From assembly GCF_000429485.1 (NCBI RefSeq), contig NZ_KE386908.1, forward strand, positions 403,980 through 467,979: 64,000 nt of DNA, read 5' to 3'. The stretch's first letter is position 1. Every line of letters begins with the position of its first letter. The notes beneath the pieces are model-generated. The model was not told the DNA's origin. It did not search any database and saw only the letters and a list, made by a program, of their open reading frames with translations. Positions 34,364 through 42,871 of the stretch are shown piece after piece. Position numbers and translations under genes: made by a program. Source of the stretch: Aliagarivorans marinus DSM 23064 (GTDB lineage: Bacteria; Pseudomonadota; Gammaproteobacteria; Enterobacterales; Celerinatantimonadaceae).

Positions 34364-34899
34364 TTTGAACTCCCTATCATTTTCCGTAGTGTGTTGTCTT
34401 TGTCGACAAAGTGGTGTTTCAGCGCGGCAAGCGCGTGTAGTGCAGCTAAACCTATCAGGGTATACGCCAAGTAGTAGTGAACGGCTCCAGCGATATCCGA
34501 TTGATTGGCAAACAGTTCACCAAGCGAGGGCACGGTAAACCAGGTAAAGACCTCGATGCCCCGGCCATCGGAGGTGGAGATCAGATAGCCGGAGATAAAC
34601 AGTGCGAACAGCAGCAGGTACATCAGCAGGTGGGCCGCCTTGGCTGCTACCACCTCATAGGGCTTGCCTTCTACCTCTGGTGCGCCTTTGAGGTGCTTCC
34701 AAACCAGTCGAAACGCCGTGACCAGCGCCAGCAGGATACCGACAGACTTATGCCAGTGCGGGGCGGTGCGGTACCACTCGCTGTAGTAATTTAGTCCGAC
34801 CATCCAATAGCCCAGCGCAAACATGCCGATGACGACAACGGCAACTAGCCAGTGCAGGATGCGACTCAGAGGGTGGTAGTGCTTAACCGTGTTTGCCAT
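34360..34899 (-). CDS. Cytochrome b561-family protein
   Basis: The 179-residue protein has four membrane helices, with the b561 histidines in HPLSRILHWLVA, APHWHKSVG, HLLMYLLL and ALHALAALKHHF. It would hold two haems b and carry electrons in the inner membrane. It is translationally coupled with yceI. It was probably named cybB-like in related genomes, but I make no specific gene assignment. Confidence 0.88.
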   Translation of the reverse strand: MANTVKHYHPLSRILHWLVAVVVIGMFALGYWMVGLNYYSEWYRTAPHWHKSVGILLALVTAFRLVWKHLKGAPEVEGKPYEVVAAKAAHLLMYLLLFALFISGYLISTSDGRGIEVFTWFTVPSLGELFANQSDIAGAVHYYLAYTLIGLAALHALAALKHHFVDKDNTLRKMIGSSK

Positions 34900-35153
34900 T
34901 GTCTATGTCCGTTGTTACTTCTCTATAGCGCAGGTAAATAAGAACCGTTCACATCCGCGATTGATACCTTCAATCTAGCTGGCTTGAGGGGCTGGGTAAA
35001 CGTGACCTACGTTGATTTATTCACAACGCTGCATTGTTAATTGCTGGGTTTTACTGGGTATAGCGCACTAATTAAAAGATAAAAGTCAGAACCCTAAGGA
35101 TTGGCCAGTATTGCCCGGCCAATCCTCTAACTGCGAGCTCAGACAAACATCGC

Positions 35154-35381
35154 CTAGCGTTGATCCTTGTTCTCGATAAACGCTTGTACGTCATCGGGCA
35201 GCACTGGGCCGTAGCTTCCCAGACAGCAGTCGGTGCACTGCTCTTGGCAGAGCGGCTCAGCGCTATCTGTTTCGGCGGCTGCTATAGAGTTTGGCGCTGA
35301 CTCTGCTTCACCACGGCCGAGAACCCGAGCGCTAATCGCAAATACCAGCAATACCAGTAGGACAAACAGTTTGAATATCAT
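35154..35381 (-). CDS. Small cysteine-rich membrane-anchored protein, function unknown
   Basis: I start at ATG 35381 (MIFKLFVLLVLLVFAISARVLG), giving 75 residues with one N-terminal membrane helix. The rest is hydrophilic and ends with a cysteine cluster, LCQEQCTDCCLGS, which could hold a metal or form disulphides. A longer frame to 35462 has no hydrophobic start. No family is recognised. Confidence 0.5.
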   Translation of the reverse strand: MIFKLFVLLVLLVFAISARVLGRGEAESAPNSIAAAETDSAEPLCQEQCTDCCLGSYGPVLPDDVQAFIENKDQR

Positions 35382-35635
35382 AAATACATATCGGTTAGGG
35401 AGTAATGGCGAGAGGATAAAGTCTTGAATCAATCTAGAGTCAACCCTGTGGCCAAATATCATCGCTTAACGACATAGCTGCTGACCAATAGGGGCAATGG
35501 GCGCTGGCTTAGGCGCTGCATAAACCAGTGGGGTGAAGAAAACAGCGACTGGAGTTTGAGTGTGGACTATCTGAAGCGAATAGTTGAAGGCGAAGAGTTG
35601 AAAGCGGACAGTGGGAAGGGAATGCCGCAAAAAGG

Positions 35636-35875
35636 CTAGGCAACTAGCTCCTCGTCATCTTCATCATGCAGAACCTGGCTGGCTAGCTGAGCGGCAGCCT
35701 TGGACGACGATGAGTTATTTAACAGGTGGCGATGGGCCAACCGCAGCACGATGCTGAGTAGTTTAACCAGGCAAATGAGTAACACAGTCTTGCTCCACGT
35801 GAGAATCAGGTGGCGCAGTCTAAAGTCTGGTGTCGTACTAGAGTCAATGACAAAAACAGGATTTATTCGTGGCAT
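35636..35875 (-). CDS. Small hypothetical protein
   Basis: A 79-residue frame with one hydrophobic stretch (ILTWSKTVLLICLVKLLSIVL) and an acidic C-terminus (DEDDEELVA). The Shine-Dalgarno upstream is weak. It may be a real small membrane protein, but could be a chance frame. Confidence 0.35.
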   Translation of the reverse strand: MPRINPVFVIDSSTTPDFRLRHLILTWSKTVLLICLVKLLSIVLRLAHRHLLNNSSSSKAAAQLASQVLHDEDDEELVA

Positions 35876-35957
35876 GCCCGGAAGGTTACGATGAGCATAA
35901 GTCGTACTTGAAGCAACTAGGCAAAGGACCTGCAGCCATGGCTTACAGGCCCTGTTG

Positions 35958-36626
35958 CTATTTGGTTCCCTTAAACGGATTATGCTGAAAATCGGTGCGG
36001 TATTTGCCCATGTTGCTGCCCATATACAGCACCTCTTTCTCTTGCGTGGGCACGCCGCCCAGCCAGTTCAAACGATCGTGGTCTTTCTGCAGGGCGTTCA
36101 TGTCCAGTGGCCCACTCTTGCCGCGGATCGACATCTTGATATCGCCGGCTAGACGCTGCGGGCTGCGTAGCAAGCGATTCGGGATGGTGTAGGCATGCAG
36201 CTCATTGGCGTTGCGGGTGATGGAGCGGGCCCACGGATCGGTGGAGGTGTGCAAGCCATGCAGATCGCCGGTTAGCGAGACAAACTGCGACTGATTTTGC
36301 CCCTGAGTGTGGTCCGAGCCGGCCCTTGGCAAGCTGTGTTGAATGCGCTGCTGGGCCACCCCCTTGCTCCACTGTTCCGCCATCTCAATACCGGTGGGGG
36401 CGTTGAGCTTGGGGGTGTTATGTGACGCCTGATCCTGAAAGCGATGCAATGTTTGGTAGTTGTTGTGAATGGTATCGGCAACAATCGAGCGGGCGAGTTG
36501 GCGATCGATCCCCCCGTTGTTCACTCGGCCGACATTCGCGACATCCTTTTTCATCTGGCTGGTGGAGGCACCAAAGTGCGCCGACAGCACCCCGGCTGCC
36601 CGCGCCATGCGTTCGCGTGTAGTCAT
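35958..36626 (-). CDS. Unassigned protein with ADP-ribosyltransferase-like motif order
   Basis: The start ATG 36626 is behind AAGGAGC. The 222-residue protein has no signal peptide or membrane helix. Its first half is helical and polar. In its second half an Arg (Arg101), a Ser-x-Thr strand (FVSLT, 115-119) and a QEKEVLY strand (Glu196, Glu198) occur in the order and rough spacing of R-S-E class ADP-ribosyltransferases. Identity is too low to be sure. No immunity or secretion gene is evident beside it. The gene is monocistronic. Confidence 0.5.
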   Translation of the reverse strand: MTTRERMARAAGVLSAHFGASTSQMKKDVANVGRVNNGGIDRQLARSIVADTIHNNYQTLHRFQDQASHNTPKLNAPTGIEMAEQWSKGVAQQRIQHSLPRAGSDHTQGQNQSQFVSLTGDLHGLHTSTDPWARSITRNANELHAYTIPNRLLRSPQRLAGDIKMSIRGKSGPLDMNALQKDHDRLNWLGGVPTQEKEVLYMGSNMGKYRTDFQHNPFKGTK

Positions 36627-36962
36627 TGAAAGCTCCTTGTTTGTGAAACGATCACTAGCGACTAAGCAAAGAGCGATCCTTTTGCCTAAAAACCTCTCCC
36701 CGGCGTAGCTGCCGGGCGCTTCACTGCTTGCTGGCGCGGGATCTGGACGCTGCGGGTGGGTTAAGAACGACCCAAGCCCTTGGCACAATTCGGCGCAATG
36801 CACTCGAGTGCAATATCGGGCCTAACAGAGGCTGTTTTCACTGAACAAACAGTGGGTGTGGCTCTTTGCGTTGCTATGGGTAGATCGCCCCACATCCCTT
36901 AAACCGTCATCTTGTCTTCATTTGGCTGACATATTTCCCCTCTAACGTTGCAGGGGTATTGA
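36627..36962. other. Intergenic region with divergent promoters
   Basis: No gene is recognised. Between the minus-strand gene and the ABC importer, short AT-rich blocks near 36640 and 36900-36940 may hold the promoters; CATATTTCCCC lies about 50 bases before the importer's likely operator. Confidence 0.35.
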
Positions 36963-36978
36963 TTGAACGCGTGTGCAA
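36963..36978 (+). promoter_or_regulatory. Possible LacI-type operator
   Basis: TTGAACGCGTGTGCAA is a palindrome-like 16-mer (TTG...CAA) with a central CG step, the usual LacI/GalR operator style. It lies 38 bases before the first importer gene, and a LacI gene ends the same locus. Confidence 0.4.
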
Positions 36979-37016
36979 TTGCAGTCAAAGCAATGGAAAC
37001 CAACAAGGAGACCCCC

Positions 37017-38237
37017 ATGTTCCAACGCACATTACTCGTATCTGCTCTGTTCGCCAGTAGCCTTAGCTTGAATGCTGCTGAACTTGTTATCGCAGGCCGT
37101 GACAGCAGCTATGGCGATGCTCTGCAGTTTGTGGTTGATGAGTACCAAAATCAGCAGCCCGACACCAACATCACCTTGGTCAAGCGCCCCAGCAATGGTT
37201 TGTATGAGAGCGTGGTGCTGTCGATGCGTGAGCAAACCGGCAACTACGATGTCATCTTGATGGACGATACCTGGGCGCCAGAGTTTCTTAGCAACAACTG
37301 GCTCAGCCCCCTGAGTCAACAGGTTGAAGACGAAGACTTTATCTCCGCCTCCTTCGACATTGGCCGCTACCCGAACGCCAGCAGCGCCGCCTACGCGATG
37401 CCGATGGTGGGCAACGTGGCGATGTTCGCCTGGAACCGCGCGCTATTTGAACAGAATCAACTGTCAGAGCCCAAGTCTTGGAGCGATGTTCTGAAGTCCG
37501 CCGAGGTGATCAGCCAAAGCACCGATACCAATGGCTTGGTGTTCCGCGGCGTGAAGGGCAACCCAATTGTGACCGGCTTCTTGCCCATCCTGTGGGGCTT
37601 TGGCGCGGATGTGGTCGACAGCGAAGGCCAAGCCTCGCTGGATACTCCTGAGGCCAAGCAAGCACTGGAAGCCTTCCTGGCGATGAAGCAATACGCACCG
37701 CGCGGTGTGGACGTATACAACGCCGATGAAGTGCGCGATTCGCTGCAAAAAGGCAGTGCGGCGATGGCTATCGAGGTGTGGCCGGCTTGGGTGCCGAACC
37801 TGGATAACCCTGAGGTTTCTGCCGTGGTCGGCGATATGGAGATTATGGCGCCGCCAGCCGAGGTGGGTCAGCCTTCGCCGATGCTGGGTATCTGGCAGCT
37901 AGCGGTACCGGCTGATTCCAACAACAAAGCCGAAGCGGAGGCCTTCCTGGCCTTTGCCACCAGTGCTGAGATCCAAAAAGCGCTGGCGCTGGACTTTGGT
38001 ATGCCGCCAACCCGCAGCAGCGTTTATCACGATGAAGACGTGGTCGCCAAGTATCGCTGGTATCCCCAGCAGGCTGCGGCACTGAGTACCGGTAAAGCGC
38101 GCCCGCGCATCCACAACTGGGCTGAGGTCGAAAGCATCCTTGGCGACTTTCTGCAGCTAGCCATGATGGGTCAGATGAGCGCCGAACAGGCCCTTAAGCA
38201 GGCTCAGCGCCGTATTGAGCGCGTCATTAAGGTGTAA
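37017..38237 (+). CDS. ABC importer sugar-binding protein (first system)
   Basis: The start ATG 37017 lies six bases after AAGGAG. The 406-residue precursor has a signal peptide (cut near SLNAAEL) and the family-1 sugar-binding-protein plan: VVDEYQNQQPDTNITLVKRPSNGLYESVV, DVILMDDTWAPEF, YAMPMVGNVAMFAWNR, and EVWPAWVPNL in the hinge. The ligand is unknown. The gene is first in an operon with two permeases, an ATPase, an MBL-fold hydrolase and LacI. Confidence 0.9.
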   Translation: MFQRTLLVSALFASSLSLNAAELVIAGRDSSYGDALQFVVDEYQNQQPDTNITLVKRPSNGLYESVVLSMREQTGNYDVILMDDTWAPEFLSNNWLSPLSQQVEDEDFISASFDIGRYPNASSAAYAMPMVGNVAMFAWNRALFEQNQLSEPKSWSDVLKSAEVISQSTDTNGLVFRGVKGNPIVTGFLPILWGFGADVVDSEGQASLDTPEAKQALEAFLAMKQYAPRGVDVYNADEVRDSLQKGSAAMAIEVWPAWVPNLDNPEVSAVVGDMEIMAPPAEVGQPSPMLGIWQLAVPADSNNKAEAEAFLAFATSAEIQKALALDFGMPPTRSSVYHDEDVVAKYRWYPQQAAALSTGKARPRIHNWAEVESILGDFLQLAMMGQMSAEQALKQAQRRIERVIKV

Positions 38238-38246
38238 TCGAACTCG

Positions 38247-38276
38247 GGTAAATCAGGGCAGCAGCTCTGATTTACC
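38247..38276 (+). promoter_or_regulatory. Hairpin between binding protein and permease genes
   Basis: GGTAAATCAG (38247-38256) pairs with CTGATTTACC (38267-38276). As at tctC-tctB, a stem in this place may raise the yield of the binding protein relative to the permease. Confidence 0.6.
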
Positions 38277-38290
38277 TGACCTAAACCACT

Positions 38291-39160
38291 ATGTTATTTG
38301 AAAGCCGTAAACAACTGACCTTGCTGTTACTGCCGGCCCTGTTAATCCTTGGGGCCTTGACGCTGTATCCGATCCTCTCGGTACTGGTAAACGCCTTCGG
38401 CTCGGTGGATTATGCCAGCAAGCACTACCTCTTCGTCGGTCTCGACAACTTCCGGGAACTGCTCGACGACTTCTTCTTTATCGCGGCGGTGAAGAACACC
38501 TTTGTGTTCACCGTGGTGGCCTCCTGCGCCCAAGTGCTGCTGGGACTGTGGCTGGCGGTATTGTTCCATCGCCAGTTTCCCGGGCGCCGCTTTGCGTTGC
38601 CGATCATTATCTATCCGATGATGCTCTCCACCTTGGTTTGCTCGTCGATTTGGCGCTCGTGGTATCACTACGATTTTGGGCTGCTCAACACCGTGCTGAC
38701 ATGGCTGGGATTACCCGCTCAGGAGTGGCTGTTTAACCCAGACTTAGCACTGTACTCGATTGCGCTGGTGGATACTTGGCAGTGGACGCCGATGGCGTTT
38801 CTGATCATCTTGGCCGGGCTACAGTCGATCCCCAAAGACATCAGCGAAGCGGCCATGGTCGATGGCGCGAGGCCGCTACGCGCTTTCATGCACATCACCC
38901 TGCCGCTTATCCAAAAGCAGGTGATGCTGGCGTTTTTGCTGCGCTCCATCGACACCTTCAAGCTGTTTGACAAGGTCTATGTGATGACCGGAGGGGGGCC
39001 GGGTAATGCCACCGAAACCCTGTCGATGTTTGTCTATAAGTACGGCTTTCGCTTTTTCAACCTCGGTATGGCGAGTGCGTCGGCCTTGGTTATGTTATTG
39101 ATTTCTATGGCGATGACCCTGCTGTACGCACGCAAGGTGATGAAGGGAGGCAAGCAATGA
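38291..39160 (+). CDS. ABC importer permease, MalF-type (first system)
   Basis: A 289-residue protein with six membrane helices and the EAA loop EAAMVDGARPLRAFMHITLPLI (about 195-216), which contacts the ATPase. The family builds sugar importers of the MalF/UgpA kind. It overlaps the next permease gene by four bases (ATGA). Confidence 0.92.
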   Translation: MLFESRKQLTLLLLPALLILGALTLYPILSVLVNAFGSVDYASKHYLFVGLDNFRELLDDFFFIAAVKNTFVFTVVASCAQVLLGLWLAVLFHRQFPGRRFALPIIIYPMMLSTLVCSSIWRSWYHYDFGLLNTVLTWLGLPAQEWLFNPDLALYSIALVDTWQWTPMAFLIILAGLQSIPKDISEAAMVDGARPLRAFMHITLPLIQKQVMLAFLLRSIDTFKLFDKVYVMTGGGPGNATETLSMFVYKYGFRFFNLGMASASALVMLLISMAMTLLYARKVMKGGKQ

Positions 39161-39969
39161 GACGCTACCTACATGGCCTAACGGTGTGGATGATGGTGGG
39201 ACTATTTGTGCTGCCGGTCGTCTGGATGGTAGCCACGGCCTTTAAATCCCCCGGCGAGATCCTCAATGCTGGCGCGCGGCTATGGCCCGAACAGATCAGC
39301 CTAAGCGCCTTCGAGCGTTTGCTTGCCGGGGAGTTTCCGCTGCTGATTGGCAATACCTTGTTGATTGCCCTGATGGCCACCGGACTGTCGCTGCTGGTGA
39401 GCTTCTTCTCGGCTTATGCCCTGGTGCGCTACCGCTTTCCGGCTAAGCTTGATGGCGCCTTTTTGCTGGCGGTGCTGGTGATCAAGATGATGCCGCCGAT
39501 TGTGGTGGCCACCCCACTTTACTCGCTGATTAACCAACTAGGGCTGCTCAATACCAAGCTGGGCTTGGTGCTCTGTTATCAGGTGTACACGCTACCGTTT
39601 TGCATCTGGATGCTGCTGGGCTTTATTCGCGATATTCCGCTGGAGATTGAAGAGGCGGCAGCGATGGATGGCGCTCACTTGTTTAAACGCTTGGGCTTTG
39701 TGGTGTTCCCGCTGTGTGCCCCGGGCTTGGTCGCCACGGCCATCTTCTCGATGATTTTAGGCTGGAACGAGTTCTTGTTCTCACTGCTGTTTATCCACAC
39801 CCCTGACAAATTCACCATCCCGCTATATCTGGCCAACTTTATGACCGAAGACGGTACCGCCTGGGGCGAGCTGATGGCGGCAGGATTAGTATCGTCGCTA
39901 CCGATGCTGGCACTCGCTGGCTATATGCAGCGCTTCTTGTTGCGCGGCTTCTCTCTCGGGCTGAAATAG
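39157..39969 (+). CDS. ABC importer permease, MalG-type (first system)
   Basis: The 270-residue permease has six membrane helices and an EAA loop, EEAAAMDGAHLFKRLGFVVFPL. It pairs with the MalF-type subunit encoded just before it. The start ATG overlaps the upstream stop, giving equal synthesis of the pair. Confidence 0.92.
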   Translation: MRRYLHGLTVWMMVGLFVLPVVWMVATAFKSPGEILNAGARLWPEQISLSAFERLLAGEFPLLIGNTLLIALMATGLSLLVSFFSAYALVRYRFPAKLDGAFLLAVLVIKMMPPIVVATPLYSLINQLGLLNTKLGLVLCYQVYTLPFCIWMLLGFIRDIPLEIEEAAAMDGAHLFKRLGFVVFPLCAPGLVATAIFSMILGWNEFLFSLLFIHTPDKFTIPLYLANFMTEDGTAWGELMAAGLVSSLPMLALAGYMQRFLLRGFSLGLK

Positions 39970-39977
39970 GACTCATC

Positions 39978-41054
39978 ATGAAACAACTCGAACTAAAAAA
40001 CGTCACTAAAGCCTATGGTAAGCAGCGGGTCATCCCCGGCGTCGATCTGAGTATCGAACAAGGAGAATTTGTGGTGTTTGTTGGGCCATCGGGCTGCGGC
40101 AAATCGACGCTGTTAAGAATGGTGGCCGGGCTTGAGTCGGTCACTGCCGGCGATATCCAGCTTAATGGCCGCTCGTTAAATGGCGTCTATCCTTCCGAGC
40201 GCGAAGTGGCCATGGTGTTCCAATCCTACGCCCTCTATCCGCATTTAACCGTGGAAAAGAACATGGCGTTTCCACTGCGTATGGCCGGTCTTAGCAAGGC
40301 CGAGGCACTGGCCAAGGTGCACAAGACCGCCGAGAAGTTGCAACTGGGGGCCTTGCTCAAGCGCCTGCCCTCTGAGCTCTCCGGCGGCCAGCGCCAGCGG
40401 GTTGCGATTGGCCGGGCCATCGTGCGCGACCCAGCCTTGTTCTTATTTGACGAGCCCTTGTCCAACCTCGATGCCAAGCTACGCGGCGAGATGCGCCTAT
40501 ACCTTAAACAGCTCCATCAGCAGCTTGGTCGCACCATGATCTACGTGACCCACGATCAGGTGGAAGCGATGACCTTGGCTGACCGCATCGTGGTATTGAA
40601 TCAAGGTCGGATTGAACAGGTGGGCGCGCCAGAGGTGCTCTATAACCAACCGGCCAACCGATTCGTGGCGGGCTTTATCGGTTCGCCGGTGATGAACTTT
40701 GTCGACAAAGCGCGCTTTGCTGAGCTTGGTTGTGATGTTGCGTTGCCGACCCACACCGACAGTTTTGGGATCCGCCCCAATCAAATCGCGGTAGCCGGTC
40801 ATAACCCCGACCTGCTGATGCAGATCTCGGTGGTGGAGCCGCTTGGCCATGCGCGCCTGTATTATGGCCAGTTGAGTGGTGTGAGTGGCGAGCCCTGCAG
40901 CGATATCCCGTTTGTGGTGGAGAGCGAGGTGCGTTACAAGGCCGGGGATCTGCTACCGCTGAGCGTGAGCGAGTCCATCGTGCACTGCTTTGACAGCAGT
41001 GGAGCACGTATCGAGACCCTCGGCAGCGAACAGGAGGCTGACCATGCTGCATAA
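39978..41054 (+). CDS. ABC importer ATPase, MsmK/UgpC-type (first system)
   Basis: The 358-residue ATPase has Walker A GPSGCGKST, Q-loop MVFQSYALYPHLTV, signature LSGGQRQR, Walker B LFLFDEPLSNLDA and the H-loop VTHDQVEAM, then a TOBE-type domain (FGIRPNQI). It powers sugar uptake with the two permeases. Its last eleven bases overlap the MBL-fold gene. Confidence 0.93.
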   Translation: MKQLELKNVTKAYGKQRVIPGVDLSIEQGEFVVFVGPSGCGKSTLLRMVAGLESVTAGDIQLNGRSLNGVYPSEREVAMVFQSYALYPHLTVEKNMAFPLRMAGLSKAEALAKVHKTAEKLQLGALLKRLPSELSGGQRQRVAIGRAIVRDPALFLFDEPLSNLDAKLRGEMRLYLKQLHQQLGRTMIYVTHDQVEAMTLADRIVVLNQGRIEQVGAPEVLYNQPANRFVAGFIGSPVMNFVDKARFAELGCDVALPTHTDSFGIRPNQIAVAGHNPDLLMQISVVEPLGHARLYYGQLSGVSGEPCSDIPFVVESEVRYKAGDLLPLSVSESIVHCFDSSGARIETLGSEQEADHAA

Positions 41055-41841
41055 CCTGAGCCTGACGCTGATCGGCGTTGGCAATGCCTATGACGGCGCG
41101 CATACCAACGCCAGTATGCTGGTTGAAGAGCTGGGCTATCGTTTGCTGATCGACTGCGGCCCAACGGTGCCCGCCAAGCTGTTCAGTCAGCTCGAGGTGG
41201 GTTCCCTTGATGCGGTGTACCTGACCCACACTCACCCCGACCACTGCTTGGGCATTACCAGCCTACTTAACTGGATGGCCTCAAAGGGGCGCTCGCGTCC
41301 GCTTACGCTGGTGGCGCAGCGCGCCCAGTGGCAGGTGCTTGAGCCCTTGGTCAACTTTGCTCACTGGCCCGAGCCCGCGCTGCCATTTCAGCTCGATTGG
41401 CAGGCCAGCGAGCAGCTGCAACGCCTTGGGCCGTGGCAGTGTAAAATGGCGCCGACCCGTCATGCCCTGAGCAACCTTAGTATTCAGCTTACCAGCGCCC
41501 TCGGGCCGCGGGTGTTTTACTCAGGCGATGGCCTACTCAGCGCCCTGGGTGAAGCCTTAGCCGCAGACAGCGACATGGTGTTTGTGGAGTGTGAAACGCT
41601 AAGTCATCACCCCAGCCATGGCTCATGGCAAGATATACAACACCTGCCGCGCAAGGCGCAGAGTCGCTGGTGGCTATACCATATTGAGCCGGTACATCGA
41701 CAAGCACTGGCAGGTTTGTGCGCTAGCCACTGTGATATTGCAGTGGCGAAAGAGGGGATGCACTGGCAGCTTAGTGCCGATGACAGCAAGGCAAGCAGCA
41801 GACACTGGTGTGCAGAGATGTTGAGGGAGAATACCCATTAG
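41044..41841 (+). CDS. MBL-fold metal-dependent hydrolase in the ABC operon
   Basis: I start at ATG 41044 (MLHNLSLTLIGVGNAYDGAHTN), inside the end of the ATPase gene; the longer frame from 40990 has no N-terminal match. The 265-residue protein has the metallo-beta-lactamase motif THTHPDHCLG (HxHxDH), a later GDG strand with Asp, and a histidine near the end (LYHIEPVHRQ). It resembles RNase Z-type and cyclic nucleotide or lactone hydrolases; the substrate is unknown. Its coupling to a sugar importer suggests action on a sugar or sugar lactone. Confidence 0.8.
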   Translation: MLHNLSLTLIGVGNAYDGAHTNASMLVEELGYRLLIDCGPTVPAKLFSQLEVGSLDAVYLTHTHPDHCLGITSLLNWMASKGRSRPLTLVAQRAQWQVLEPLVNFAHWPEPALPFQLDWQASEQLQRLGPWQCKMAPTRHALSNLSIQLTSALGPRVFYSGDGLLSALGEALAADSDMVFVECETLSHHPSHGSWQDIQHLPRKAQSRWWLYHIEPVHRQALAGLCASHCDIAVAKEGMHWQLSADDSKASSRHWCAEMLRENTH

Positions 41842-41857
41842 TACCATCAATAAGAAA

Positions 41858-42850
41858 GTGACGGCCTCGGATGTGGCCGCCCATGTCGGCTTGTCGCGCT
41901 CTGCGGTATCCCGCGCGTTTACCGAGGGGGCCAGCATTCACCCGGATAAGCGGCAGCGCATCCTCGCGGCTGCCAAGGAGCTGGGTTATCAGCCCAACTT
42001 CTTTGCCCGAACCCTAAGCACCCCTGCTCAGCGCAAGCGCTCGAACTTGGTGGCGATCCTCACCAGTGATTTCTCCAACCCCTATCAAAGCTATCTGTTT
42101 GAGGAGCTCTCCACGGCGCTGCAGCTCAGCGGTAAGCAGCCGATGCTACTCAATGTGAAGCAGGCCGAAGACCTTGATCAGGCGATCCTTCGCCTGTCTG
42201 GCTATCAGGTGGATGGGGTGATTGCGGTGATGGGCTCGCTGCCCGCCGCCAGCTTTAGCCAGTGCTTGAAGCTGTCGCTGCCCTTGGTCACCATGGGGCG
42301 CGCCGATGAGCGAGGGCGTATTCCATCGGTGCAGACCGACAACTACCGCGCCGGGCAACTGGCCGCGCAACATCTGTTGAAAGCTGGCCTGACTCGCTTA
42401 GGATTCGTGTGTGGTCGGGCCGACGGTCAGGCAAGTATTGAGCGTTTGGCGGGCTTCGGTGATGCGCTCACCGAACATGGGGTGGACGCGCCGCAGGTAC
42501 TGCATGCCGGGCGCTATGGCTATAGCGCGGGCTTTGAGGTGGCGACCCGAGAGCTGGAAGTGCTGCGCCACTTAGAAGGGGTGTTTTGCGCCTCTGACGC
42601 CTTGGCGATGGGGCTGCTAGACAGCTGCCGTGAGGTGGCCAACCTGAACGTGCCCGGGCAACTGCGGGTGATCGGTTGTGACGATGTGCCCCAAGCCGCC
42701 TGGCAAGGCTACCAGCTGAGCACGGTGGCGCAGCCAGTGGCCGATATGGTGGCAGCAGTCTTGTCACTGCTCGAAAAGCAGTGGCAAGGCCTGCATAGCG
42801 AGCTGGCGGCGGTGCGGGTTGCTCCTTCACTCGTGCTTAGGCGAACCTAG
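41858..42850 (+). CDS. LacI-family regulator of the first ABC system
   Basis: The 330-residue regulator has an N-terminal LacI helix-turn-helix (TASDVAAHVGLSRSAVSRAF), a hinge helix near residue 50, and a periplasmic-binding-like sensor with GVIAVMGSLPAA and CASDALAMGLLD. I use GTG 41858; an in-frame ATT at 41837 has a better placed GGGAGA and overlaps the hydrolase stop. It is last in the importer operon and probably controls it, perhaps through the TTG...CAA palindrome at 36963. Confidence 0.88.
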   Translation: MTASDVAAHVGLSRSAVSRAFTEGASIHPDKRQRILAAAKELGYQPNFFARTLSTPAQRKRSNLVAILTSDFSNPYQSYLFEELSTALQLSGKQPMLLNVKQAEDLDQAILRLSGYQVDGVIAVMGSLPAASFSQCLKLSLPLVTMGRADERGRIPSVQTDNYRAGQLAAQHLLKAGLTRLGFVCGRADGQASIERLAGFGDALTEHGVDAPQVLHAGRYGYSAGFEVATRELEVLRHLEGVFCASDALAMGLLDSCREVANLNVPGQLRVIGCDDVPQAAWQGYQLSTVAQPVADMVAAVLSLLEKQWQGLHSELAAVRVAPSLVLRRT

Positions 42851-42871
42851 GCGTATTTCGCTTCAAAGCAG

